The notes beneath the pieces were generated by a model. It worked only from the letters and a program-made list of their open reading frames with translations. It searched no databases and had not been told where the DNA came from. Below, one piece after another: positions 1 through 6,394 of a stretch of DNA of 35,332 nucleotides. Numbering within the stretch: the first letter of the stretch is position 1; each line of letters begins with the position of its first letter. Location of the stretch: contig PHAL01000026.1 of assembly GCA_002840355.1 (NCBI GenBank), forward strand, positions 1 to 35,332, read 5' to 3'. The translations under genes were made by a program, and so were the position numbers. This DNA comes from Elusimicrobia bacterium HGW-Elusimicrobia-3. GTDB lineage: Bacteria; Elusimicrobiota; Elusimicrobia; Elusimicrobiales; UBA9959.

Positions 1-1
1 C

Positions 2-634
2 TCGGGCTGCGACCTGGCCCGGCACCTTGGCTGCCCGCGCGACAGGGACGGCCTGCTGGCCATGCTGGCCCGCGGCCGCACGCGCCTGCTGGACGCCGGG
101 CGCCTCACCTATGCGCGGGAGGACGGCTCGCCGGGCATCCGTCATTTCATCAACATCGCGGCTTTCGGCCTGGCCGGGGACGTGGCTCATCATATAAAGG
201 AAACCGGCAAGCCGCTGGGCGGCACGCTCTCTTACGCTTACTCCTCGCTGCGCGCCATCCTCACGGCGCGCGCCCGCGGCCTGCGCCTGAAAGCCGACGG
301 CCGCGATATCTCGGGGCGCTACCATCTCGGCGTACTGGCCAACACCTCGTCGATGGGCGGCGGCATGCTGATAGCGCCCGGCACCCGCGATGACGACGGG
401 CTGATGGACCTGGTGCTGGTGGCCGACATGAGCCGTCTGGCGCTGGCGCGCAGCCTGCCCTCGCTTTACAGCGGCACGCACCTGGGCAGGCCGGGCATAA
501 CGCTGACCCGGCTGCGCCGGCTAGAGGCCGATTCGGACGAGACGGTCTACCTTAATATAGACGGCGAGGCCGACGGCCGGCTGCCTGCCGTCTTCGAGGT
601 GCTGCCCGGGGCGGTAAAGGTGGTGACGCCGTGA
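2..634 (+). CDS. Diacylglycerol/lipid kinase family protein (YegS/DgkB-like), 5' partial
   Basis: The reading frame is open from base 2, so the gene starts outside the window; the ATG at 62 is internal. The first residues in frame read SGCDLARHLG, matching the nucleotide-binding GTGNDFAR motif of the DAGK catalytic family, with Cys in place of the usual Asn. The C-terminal part has the family's NIDGE motif and the closing 'V-lPGAVKVVTP' strand. Such kinases phosphorylate diacylglycerol or related lipids with ATP at the inner membrane face, feeding phospholipid recycling. The exact lipid substrate cannot be read from the sequence. The stop overlaps the GTG start of the next gene (GTGA), so the two are probably translationally coupled. 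Confidence 0.82.
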   Translation, partial: SGCDLARHLGCPRDRDGLLAMLARGRTRLLDAGRLTYAREDGSPGIRHFINIAAFGLAGDVAHHIKETGKPLGGTLSYAYSSLRAILTARARGLRLKADGRDISGRYHLGVLANTSSMGGGMLIAPGTRDDDGLMDLVLVADMSRLALARSLPSLYSGTHLGRPGITLTRLRRLEADSDETVYLNIDGEADGRLPAVFEVLPGAVKVVTP

Positions 635-1245
635 AGACCGACGAGGTGCTCAACAGCGTCACGCATATAATCGGCGCGGCGCTGGCCCTGGCCGGGCTGG
701 TGGTGCTGGTAGTGTCGGCCGCGGAGCGCGGCGACGCCTGGCGCGTCACCAGCTTCTCGGTCTACGGCGCCACGCTGTTCCTGCTCTACCTCTCCTCCGC
801 CCTGTATCACAGCTCAGGCGGCCGCGCCAAAAAGATCTTCCGCGTGATAGACCACCAGAGCATCTACCTGCTGATAGCCGGCACCTATACGCCGTTCACG
901 CTGGTGACGCTGCGCGGGCCGTGGGGCTGGTCGCTGTTCGGCGTGATCTGGGGCCTGGCGGCCTTCGGCGTGGTGCTGGACGCGGTGCACAACAAGGGCC
1001 GGCGCATCCCGCAGCTGGTCATCTACCTGCTGATGGGCTGGCTGATCACGCTGGCGCTGGGGCCGCTGCTGCGCGCGCTGCCGCTGGGCGGCTTCCTGCT
1101 GCTCATGGCCGGCGGCGTCTTCTACACCTCGGGCGTGGCCTTCTACCTGATGGACCGGCGCTTCCCTTACTTCCATGGCATCTGGCACCTGTTCGTGCTG
1201 GCCGGCAGCGTCTGCCATTACGCGGCCGTCCTGTTCTACGTATAG
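631..1245 (+). CDS. Hemolysin III / PAQR-family membrane protein (TrhA/YqfA-like)
   Basis: A 204-residue protein with about seven hydrophobic membrane segments. It starts at GTG 631, overlapping the preceding stop by four bases, and the N-terminus DEVLNSVTHIIG fits the family's usual beginning. Family motifs are visible: SALYH (His60), IDHQSIYLLIAGTYTPF (Asp74, His75), and the C-terminal HGIWH (His182, His186), which resembles the metal-binding histidines of PAQR/hemolysin III proteins. Length is normal for the family. Proteins of this family are linked to membrane homeostasis in bacteria; the hemolysin name is historical and true haemolytic activity should not be assumed. The tight link to a lipid kinase fits a membrane-lipid role (inference). 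Confidence 0.85.
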   Translation: MKTDEVLNSVTHIIGAALALAGLVVLVVSAAERGDAWRVTSFSVYGATLFLLYLSSALYHSSGGRAKKIFRVIDHQSIYLLIAGTYTPFTLVTLRGPWGWSLFGVIWGLAAFGVVLDAVHNKGRRIPQLVIYLLMGWLITLALGPLLRALPLGGFLLLMAGGVFYTSGVAFYLMDRRFPYFHGIWHLFVLAGSVCHYAAVLFYV

Positions 1246-1277
1246 CCGGGTTGTTCCGGCCAGGGCCGGAAATGTGG

Positions 1278-1283
1278 TAAAAT
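1278..1283 (+). promoter_or_regulatory. Extended -10 element, probable tRNA-Val promoter
   Basis: TGGTAAAAT (1275-1283) is an extended -10 (TGn then TAAAAT, five of six consensus bases). Initiation would fall near 1290, about ten bases before the tRNA. No good -35 is visible at 17 bases. A 7-bp GC-rich hairpin (TTCCGGC/GCCGGAA, 1254-1271) lies just upstream. Confidence 0.4.
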
Positions 1284-1299
1284 TATAAGGTAGTTTAGC

Positions 1300-1374
1300 G
1301 GGTGGTTAGCTCAGCGGTAGAGCGCTGTCCTCACACGACAGATGTCACAGGTTCAAATCCTGTACCACCCACCA
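1300..1374 (+). tRNA. tRNA-Val (anticodon CAC), CCA encoded
   Basis: A complete cloverleaf can be folded by eye. The acceptor stem is GGGTGGT/ACCACCC, the D-stem GCTC/GAGC, the anticodon stem CTGTC/GACAG and the T-stem ACAGG/CCTGT around loop TTCAAAT. The anticodon loop CTCACAC (1330-1336) places CAC at 1332-1334, reading the valine codon GTG, which is frequent in these GC-rich genes. Discriminator A and the 3' CCA are encoded (1371-1374). It is followed at once by an intrinsic terminator. Confidence 0.95.
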
Positions 1375-1385
1375 AATTTTCAGAG

Positions 1386-1413
1386 TTGCCGCCGCTGGCG
1401 GCAATTTTGTTTT
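1386..1413 (+). terminator. Intrinsic terminator after tRNA-Val
   Basis: An 8-bp stem TTGCCGCC/GGCGGCAA with a GCT loop is followed by TTTTGTTTT. It begins 12 bases after the tRNA and ends only 10 bases before the dedA start codon, directly abutting that gene's ribosome-binding site. Confidence 0.75.
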
Positions 1414-1423
1414 AGGGTGGCCA

Positions 1424-2104
1424 ATGGAAATACTGGAACAGCTCTTCTCCTACCTCGTGCACGCCTTCAACGTGCTGCTGCATCTCGACAAGTACCTCGG
1501 GGCCGTCATACAGGATTACGGCGCCTGGACCTACCTGATACTCTTCCTGATCATCTTCTGCGAGACCGGCCTGGTGATCACCCCCATCCTGCCCGGAGAC
1601 TCGCTGCTCTTCGCCATCGGCACTTTCGCCGGCCTGGGCTACCTGGACCTCTACTGGACGCTGGCGCTGCTCTCGGCCGCTGCCATACTGGGCGACACCG
1701 TCAACTACGCCGTAGGGAATTATATCGGCCCGAAAGTGTTCCATTACGAGAATTCCCGCATCTTCAAAAAGGAATACCTGCAGAAGACGCACGCCTTCTA
1801 CGAGAAGTACGGCGGCAAGACCATCATCATCGCCCGCTTCGTGCCCATCGTGCGCACCTTCGCCCCTTTCGTGGCGGGCGTGGGCGCGATGACCTACGGC
1901 AAGTTCCTGGCCTATAACGTCGCGGGGGGCCTGCTGTGGGTGTTCTCCATCACGCTGGCCGGCTACTTCTTCGGCAATATCCCCATCGTCAAAAGCAATT
2001 TCACCGCGGTGATCCTCGCCATTATCTTCATCTCCGTCCTGCCCGGCGTGATAGAGTACGCCAGGCACAAAAGGGCCTCCCGGCCCGGCCCGGCCGTGCA
2101 ATAA
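1424..2104 (+). CDS. DedA family membrane transporter
   Basis: A 226-residue polytopic inner-membrane protein of the DedA/SNARE-associated family. The four charged residues known to be essential in E. coli YqjA/YghB (E39, D51, R130, R136) align with E47, D59, R138 and R144 here at a constant offset of eight, in the contexts [16 protein letters not shown] and RTFAPF. DedA proteins are proton-driven lipid transporters; some recycle undecaprenyl phosphate or move phosphatidylethanolamine, and others support drug and alkaline resistance. Which lipid this one moves cannot be told. The ATG at 1424 is preceded by an AGGGTGG ribosome-binding site. The gene sits just behind the tRNA terminator, so its expression needs read-through or a promoter hidden in the tRNA region. 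Confidence 0.9.
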   Translation: MEILEQLFSYLVHAFNVLLHLDKYLGAVIQDYGAWTYLILFLIIFCETGLVITPILPGDSLLFAIGTFAGLGYLDLYWTLALLSAAAILGDTVNYAVGNYIGPKVFHYENSRIFKKEYLQKTHAFYEKYGGKTIIIARFVPIVRTFAPFVAGVGAMTYGKFLAYNVAGGLLWVFSITLAGYFFGNIPIVKSNFTAVILAIIFISVLPGVIEYARHKRASRPGPAVQ

Positions 2105-2374
2105 AACCGCGCCTGCCGAGCGGCAGAAAGGGTGCCTTCCCGGCTTTCTGGCGGGTCACTCTGGTGAGCTGCGCACCTTTTACGGGTTGACCTGTAAACT
2201 ATTTCCCACGGCAGCCTAAATCCGCCTGAAGCTTTGCACTTACACTCACCAGCCCGGCGCTCCGCCGGGCGGAAGGAACCTGTCCGAATTAACGAAAAAC
2301 TGACCGGTTTTTAGCATTGCTCACACGTCTGCAACTTATGGAATAAGTTTGTGCCAGCATGGTGGGGGCGACCT
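2105..2374. other. Non-coding intergenic stretch downstream of dedA
   Basis: No convincing gene is visible. It contains a GC hairpin (CCCGGCG/CGCCGGG, 2252-2268), then a 21-bp motif (2278-2298) that recurs with one mismatch at 24091-24111, then a weak A/T stem (AAAAAC/GTTTTT). The AT content is higher than in the flanking genes. Confidence 0.6.
2278..2298 (+). repeat. Copy 1 of a 21-bp intergenic motif
   Basis: The core is TGTCCGAATTAACGAA. It matches 24091-24111 in the same orientation at 20 of 21 positions. In both places a GC-rich palindrome lies just before the motif and a run of five or more T follows 10-15 bases after it. No mobile-element gene is adjacent. Confidence 0.6.
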
Positions 2375-2416
2375 GGAGCCGCAAAAGCGGGCCTTCGGGC
2401 CCGCTTTTACGGCTCC
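2375..2416. terminator. Bidirectional terminator between dedA and the tail-anchored protein gene
   Basis: A 19-bp stem with a single C-A mismatch: GGAGCCG plus AAAAGCGGGCC, a TTCG tetraloop, then GGCCCGCTTTT plus CGGCTCC. A six-T run follows at 2424-2429 on the plus strand. The A-tract/T-tract symmetry lets it serve both converging genes. Confidence 0.75.
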
Positions 2417-2439
2417 TGCGCCCTTTTTTACGGGCAAGG

Positions 2440-2985
2440 TTACAGCAGTATCAGGATCAGCAGGGCTACGGTCAGTATGGTGATGCCCAAGTTGAACTTC
2501 TTCTGCGATTCGGCTTCGTCCTTGGCTTTCTTCTCTTTGTCCGCCTTCTCTTTTTCGGCCCGGGCCGCGTCCATGGCGCGGATAGACCGCATCTGGGCTT
2601 CGGCGCGCTGCGCGGCGGTCATGGTGCCGGCCGGAGGCTCGTTGACAGCGGGAGCGGCGGGGGCGGCCGCATACTGGTCGCCGGCGGCCGGAGCCGGGGC
2701 GGCGTGGTGGGCGTACGGGCAGCACTTCTCCGCGTACACGGGAGCGGCCTTTTCCGCCTTCAGGCCTCCGGAATACAGCTTGGAAAGCAGTTCCTCGGCT
2801 TTATAATTGTCCCCCGAGGCTACGGCCCCGGAGATGGCGCCGGACGCGTCCGAAAGTTCGCCGACGGCGATGTTCACCGCCACGGGGCGCGCAGCGCCGG
2901 ACTGCAGGGCGGCGCCAGGCGCCGCGTTAGCCAGGCCGGCCTGCACCGCAAGAGTTATAACCGCTATTTTTACAAGGTTTTTCAT
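2440..2985 (-). CDS. Exported Ala-rich protein with C-terminal membrane anchor, unknown function
   Basis: A 181-residue protein I do not recognise. It starts with a signal peptide (residues 1-21, cleavage likely after ANA), has an Ala/Pro-rich middle with a CC pair (about residues 87-88) and a strongly charged Lys/Glu/Ala helix (about 135-165), and ends in one hydrophobic helix (about 166-181) with no residues after it. The likely topology is a periplasmic protein anchored to the inner membrane by its C-terminus, with a coiled-coil stalk. The ATG is supported by a GGAGCT ribosome-binding site. A good -10 (TATAAA at 3067-3062) lies upstream, and a pair of palindromic operator-like sites at 3122-3159 sits further up between it and the divergent thiolase gene. 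Confidence 0.7.
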   Translation of the reverse strand: MKNLVKIAVITLAVQAGLANAAPGAALQSGAARPVAVNIAVGELSDASGAISGAVASGDNYKAEELLSKLYSGGLKAEKAAPVYAEKCCPYAHHAAPAPAAGDQYAAAPAAPAVNEPPAGTMTAAQRAEAQMRSIRAMDAARAEKEKADKEKKAKDEAESQKKFNLGITILTVALLILILL

Positions 2986-3061
2986 GTCAGCTCCTTAAGC
3001 TCCGGGCTGGCCGTACCCAACCCCCACTTTATTCACGGCCAGCATACCCAACACAGAGCAT

Positions 3062-3067
3062 TTTATA
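3062..3067 (-). promoter_or_regulatory. Candidate -10 for the tail-anchored protein gene
   Basis: On the minus strand TATAAA stands about 77 bases before the start codon. The -35 position is poor (AAGGCT), as expected for an activator-dependent promoter. The paired palindromes at 3122-3159 are centred about 64 and 84 bases upstream of this -10. Confidence 0.35.
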
Positions 3068-3121
3068 TGCCAAGCAAAAAAAACAGCCTTTTCCCAGGCA
3101 ACAGGCTGAATTCCGCGCTTA

Positions 3122-3159
3122 TATTTTCATGCGAAAACACACATTTTCGCATGAAAATA
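3122..3159. promoter_or_regulatory. Tandem 18-bp palindromic operator-like sites (pair 1)
   Basis: Two sites fit TATTYTC-N4-GAAAATA: 3122-3139 (TATTTTC ATGC GAAAACA) and 3142-3159 (CATTTTC GCAT GAAAATA). They are separated by 2 bp, so their centres are exactly 20 bp apart. The whole block is also a perfect 16-bp inverted repeat around a 6-base spacer. The same arrangement occurs at 4900-4937. The block lies between the divergent genes at 2985 (minus) and 3346 (plus). A GC hairpin (GGTCCC/GGGACC, 3165-3181) follows. The cognate regulator is not identifiable. Confidence 0.65.
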
Positions 3160-3345
3160 AGAACGGTCCCCTTGCGGGACCAGTTCGGCCTGCCTGGCGC
3201 CAGCCATGAACAGGAAGGAAAGGAGTTGAGGCGCGCCGCGCCCTCTTCCGCAGGCGTTTTCCTTGCGGGTTTAAACCGGGGCCGTTGAAGATGTAAGATA
3301 TAGTAAAGAGATTTTGCGGCCGCAGACTTTACGGAGGAAAAAATA

Positions 3346-4527
3346 ATGAAAGAAGTTTTTATCGCTGAAGGCGTGAGAACCCCCATAGGCAGCTTTTCCG
3401 GCGCGCTGGCGGATATCAGCTCGGTGGAACTGGGCAAGACCGTGGCCAAGGCGCTGCTGGACCGCTCCGGCCTGAAGCCTGAGAACGTAGACGAGGTGGT
3501 GCTGGGCAATATCTACCAGGCCGGCATGAGCCAGAACGTGGCGCGCCAGGTGGAACTGGGCGTGGGCATCCCCAAAGAGAAGACCGCGCTGACGATAAAC
3601 ATGGTGTGCGGTTCCGGCCTGCGGGCCGTGGCGCTGGCCGCGCAGCAGGTGAAATGCGGCGACGCCGAGGTGATCATTGCCGGCGGCACCGAGAGCATGA
3701 CCAACGCGCCGTACCTGCTCAAGAAAGCCCGCGCCGGCTACCGCATGGGCAACGGCGAGCTGGTGGACTCGCTGATCAACGACGGCCTGTGGGACGTTTT
3801 CAATAACTGCCACATGGGCGTCACCGCAGAGAATCTGGCGGCCAAGTACGGCCTCTCCCGCGAGGAGCAGGACAAGTTCGCGGCCGCGTCGCAGAACAAG
3901 GCCGAGGCGGCCCAGAAAGAGAACCGCTTCGCCGACGAGATCGCCCCGGTGATGATCCCGCAGCGCAAGGGCGACCCGGTGGTCTTCGCCCGGGACGAGT
4001 ATCCCAAGGCCGGCGTGACCGCGGAGGGCCTGGCCAAGCTGCGCCCCGCCTTCAAGAAGGACGGCTCCGTGACGGCGGCCAACGCCTCCGGCATCAACGA
4101 CGGCGCGGCCGCCGTGCTGGTGGTCTCCGAAGAGGCGCTGAAGAAATACAACCTCAAGCCGCTGGCGAAGATCGTCTCCTACGGCTGGGCCGGCGTGGAC
4201 CCGTCCATTATGGGCATAGGCCCGGTGGAGGCCGTGCGCCTGGCGCTCAAGCGGGCCGGCTGGTCCCTCAAGGACGTGGAGCTGATAGAGGCCAACGAGG
4301 CCTTCGCCGCGCAGGCCCTGTCGGTGGCCAAGGAGCTCGGTTTCAATATGGATATAGTCAACGTCAACGGCGGCGCGATAGCCCTGGGCCACCCGGTGGG
4401 CTCCTCCGGCGCGCGCATCCTGGTGACGCTGCTGCACGAGATGAAGCGGCGCGGCGCGAAGAAGGGCCTCGCCACGCTGTGCATCGGCGGCGGCATGGGC
4501 ATAGCGATGTGCGTGGAGCGCCAATAA
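3346..4527 (+). CDS. Acetyl-CoA C-acetyltransferase (thiolase)
   Basis: A full-length 393-residue biosynthetic-type thiolase that condenses two acetyl-CoA to acetoacetyl-CoA or runs the reverse cleavage. All catalytic features are present: nucleophile Cys88 in NMVCGSG, the GGTESM loop (113-118), NEAF (Asn317), GHP (His349) and the second catalytic Cys379 in LCIGGGMG. The ATG has an ACGGAGGA ribosome-binding site. No 3-hydroxyacyl-CoA dehydrogenase, polyhydroxyalkanoate or mevalonate gene is adjacent, so the pathway (butyrate, ketone-body, isoprenoid or fatty acid use) is open. The upstream region carries the paired palindromes at 3122-3159. It ends at a strong bidirectional terminator. Confidence 0.93.
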   Translation: MKEVFIAEGVRTPIGSFSGALADISSVELGKTVAKALLDRSGLKPENVDEVVLGNIYQAGMSQNVARQVELGVGIPKEKTALTINMVCGSGLRAVALAAQQVKCGDAEVIIAGGTESMTNAPYLLKKARAGYRMGNGELVDSLINDGLWDVFNNCHMGVTAENLAAKYGLSREEQDKFAAASQNKAEAAQKENRFADEIAPVMIPQRKGDPVVFARDEYPKAGVTAEGLAKLRPAFKKDGSVTAANASGINDGAAAVLVVSEEALKKYNLKPLAKIVSYGWAGVDPSIMGIGPVEAVRLALKRAGWSLKDVELIEANEAFAAQALSVAKELGFNMDIVNVNGGAIALGHPVGSSGARILVTLLHEMKRRGAKKGLATLCIGGGMGIAMCVERQ

Positions 4528-4537
4528 GCGCGGTCTG

Positions 4538-4582
4538 ACGATAAAAAAGAGCCCCGGCGAAACCGGGGCTCTTTTTTATCGT
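4538..4582. terminator. Strong bidirectional terminator
   Basis: A perfect 20-bp stem with A-tract and T-tract arms around a GC core (AGAGCCCCGG/CCGGGGCTCT) and a CGAAA loop. It serves the thiolase on the plus strand and the converging small gene on the minus strand. Confidence 0.92.
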
Positions 4583-4589
4583 CCGGATA

Positions 4590-4781
4590 CTAGTCTTCCC
4601 GGTCCGCCGCGGGGCGTGGGGAAAACGGATCCCGCAGCGTTTCCGGCGCGGCCCTGGCGCCTGGGGAGATCAGGATGTCGCCGCTCTCGATGAGCGTGTC
4701 TCCGGAAACCGGCGGCTGCGCGCCGGCCGTCGCTGTCAGGGCCAGGGCCGAAAATACCGTCATGAGCGTCTTTTTGATCAT
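4590..4781 (-). CDS. Small exported protein (63 aa), unknown function
   Basis: The frame is open from an ATG at 4841, but the ATG at 4781 is preferred. It is preceded by AGGGGTG and gives a proper signal peptide (MIKKTLMTVFSALALTATAGA, written as residues 1-21) with cleavage likely before QPP. The mature part is only about 42 residues, acidic and Pro-rich, and includes LRDPFSPRP; a similar RDPF turn occurs in PilP-type pilus lipoproteins, but the similarity is too short to name it. It is transcribed divergently from the gene at 4994, and the operator-like pair at 4900-4937 lies between them. Its coding status is plausible rather than certain. Confidence 0.55.
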   Translation of the reverse strand: MIKKTLMTVFSALALTATAGAQPPVSGDTLIESGDILISPGARAAPETLRDPFSPRPAADRED

Positions 4782-4899
4782 AGCTTTGTTCACCCCTATG
4801 TGATCTTGCTTAGTGACCACTACGGGAAATCTAAGTGCCAATGGACCATCCGGTGCGGACGCAGGGGCCGCTGGCGCTTTTAGCCCGCCCGCGGCGAGG

Positions 4900-4937
4900 T
4901 ATTCTCATATGAAAATAAGTATTCTCGATTGAAAATG
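4900..4937. promoter_or_regulatory. Tandem 18-bp palindromic operator-like sites (pair 2)
   Basis: Sites are 4900-4917 (TATTCTC ATAT GAAAATA) and 4920-4937 (TATTCTC GATT GAAAATG), separated by 2 bp with centres 20 bp apart. Sequence and spacing match the pair at 3122-3159. The proximal site ends 10 bases before the TTGACA -35 of the plus-strand gene, with centres near -54 and -74 from the predicted start, which suits an activator. A repressor role on the divergent small gene is also possible. Confidence 0.65.
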
Positions 4938-4947
4938 TTTCCACGGG

Positions 4948-4976
4948 TTGACATCCGTCAAGTCATGCTGTAGGCT
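4948..4976 (+). promoter_or_regulatory. Sigma-70-type promoter of the HEAT-like exported protein
   Basis: A perfect -35 TTGACA (4948-4953), a 17-base spacer and a weak -10 TAGGCT (4971-4976). The predicted start near 4983 leaves about 10 bases before the ATG at 4994, with no Shine-Dalgarno sequence, so the mRNA may be nearly leaderless. Confidence 0.5.
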
Positions 4977-4993
4977 ATATACAGATAAACACT

Positions 4994-6334
4994 ATGAGAC
5001 CGTTACTGTATCTCTTCCTCTGCTGCCTGCCGGGCCTGCCAGCCTCGGCCCAGGAGGATTTTGCCGCCGCGCTGGGCTCCATCCGCCAGGACATGGCGGC
5101 CGCGCAGGATAATACGCGCGTGCAGCGGCCGCTGCCGCCCGCGCCCCTGGCCGAGCGGGTGAACCAGCCCGGTTCGGCCGAGTACCTGTTTGAATTGTAC
5201 GGCCAGGACTTCAACCGGCACGCGGTCTGGCACATGGACCTGCTGTCCCTTTACCGCCGCGGCGGCGCCAACGGCGCCAGGCCCCCGCTGCAGGACGCGC
5301 TGGCCTCGGTACGGGCTCTGAGCGTGCTGGGCGCCGGCGCGCAGCCGCTGGTTTCCGGCGACACGCTCTACTGGCTGCCCAAGGAACTTTCTGCCGTCCT
5401 GAAGTACGCCCCCGACGCCGAGGCGCGCGGGGCCGCGGCGCTGGCGCTGGGCGTGGTGCTGGCGGCCAAGGACGCAGCCGCCGCCCGAGAGGCGCTCGAC
5501 AGCCTGGCCTCCTCCGTGCGCTACGCTTCCGAGGAATTCGAGGTGCGGCGCTTCGCCGTGATGGCGCTGGCCGGCTCCGGCCAGAAATACGCCGTGGAAA
5601 AATTAAAAGCCGCCGCGCGCGCGCTGGCGGCCTCGCACGACTTCATCGGCCGCGGCAAGTTCCGCTACGAGGAGGACGAATCCTCCTGGTCGCTGGAGGC
5701 CTCTATCATAAAGGCTTTCGAGTCCATGCTGCCCGGCCCTGCCGGCACAGAGGCGCTGGCGGCGCTCAAATATTTCGCGCACCTGTACAATTCCACCTGC
5801 GGCAATTTCACCGTCATCAAGCTGCCCGACGACGACGGCATAGACGAGACGCTGCTGGTCAACGCCCGCCTGGCGCTGGCGCAGAACGGCGGCATGACGT
5901 GGCGGCACCTGCGGTCCAACCGGGATTATCCCGAGACCGGCTCGGTGAAGTGCCTGCTGCCGGTGATAAACGACGGCGACCTCTGCGAATTGCGCAAGAC
6001 GGCCGCCACGCTGTTCCGGCAGATACACGGCGACGTGATCTACGCCACCGGCAGCTACATAGAGGGCCGCGCCGACTGCAACGAGCTGATAACCAACAAG
6101 GTGATGCTGGAGTTCTCCAAGATCTACCTGACCGGCCTGGGCACGGGCGCGCTGGTGAAGGGCGCCATCAGCGTTTCGGTCAAAGGCCTGCGGGCGGTGG
6201 CCGGCATACAGCACGCCGCCAAGGTGGCGCAGTACAAGAAGTTCATGGACATGGCCTACGGCTATTACGACCGGGCCGGCCGGATAAAGGGCTACACCGA
6301 GTACATGGCCGCCATGAAGAAGGCCTCGCGCTGA
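4994..6334 (+). CDS. Exported HEAT-repeat-like protein, unknown function
   Basis: A 446-residue protein with a signal peptide (residues 1-19, cleavage after ASA). Residues about 135-215 form Ala/Leu-rich paired helices of the HEAT/armadillo kind (for example ARGAAALALGVVLAA and EVRRFAVMALAGSG), which usually serve as protein-binding scaffolds. The C-terminal half has two spaced Cys pairs and a hydrophobic Gly-rich stretch (about residues 375-400, LTGLGTGALVKGAISVSVKG) that could insert in a membrane. I do not recognise the family. The gene has its own promoter next to the paired palindromes at 4900-4937, no visible ribosome-binding site, and a terminator directly after it, so it appears to be a single-gene unit. 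Confidence 0.8.
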   Translation: MRPLLYLFLCCLPGLPASAQEDFAAALGSIRQDMAAAQDNTRVQRPLPPAPLAERVNQPGSAEYLFELYGQDFNRHAVWHMDLLSLYRRGGANGARPPLQDALASVRALSVLGAGAQPLVSGDTLYWLPKELSAVLKYAPDAEARGAAALALGVVLAAKDAAAAREALDSLASSVRYASEEFEVRRFAVMALAGSGQKYAVEKLKAAARALAASHDFIGRGKFRYEEDESSWSLEASIIKAFESMLPGPAGTEALAALKYFAHLYNSTCGNFTVIKLPDDDGIDETLLVNARLALAQNGGMTWRHLRSNRDYPETGSVKCLLPVINDGDLCELRKTAATLFRQIHGDVIYATGSYIEGRADCNELITNKVMLEFSKIYLTGLGTGALVKGAISVSVKGLRAVAGIQHAAKVAQYKKFMDMAYGYYDRAGRIKGYTEYMAAMKKASR

Positions 6335-6344
6335 CGGCTGGCGG

Positions 6345-6385
6345 CAATAAAAAAGCCCCGGGCTCTCCCGGGGCTTTTTTTATTG
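6345..6385. terminator. Bidirectional terminator between the HEAT-like gene and rlmN
   Basis: An 18-bp stem CAATAAAAAAGCCCCGGG with CTCT loop and matching arm, with T/A tracts on both sides of a GCCCCGGG core. It separates two converging genes. Confidence 0.92.
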
Positions 6386-6394
6386 ACGCGGTTA

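Noticed and set aside
2278-2298. Insertion sequence terminal repeat
   Set aside because: No transposase, target duplication or inverted partner copy is visible near either motif copy; kept only as a repeated motif.
2359-3288. A 309-residue plus-strand open frame downstream of dedA
   Set aside because: It is antisense to the exported tail-anchored protein, which has a signal peptide and ribosome-binding site, and it runs through the terminator and operator region.
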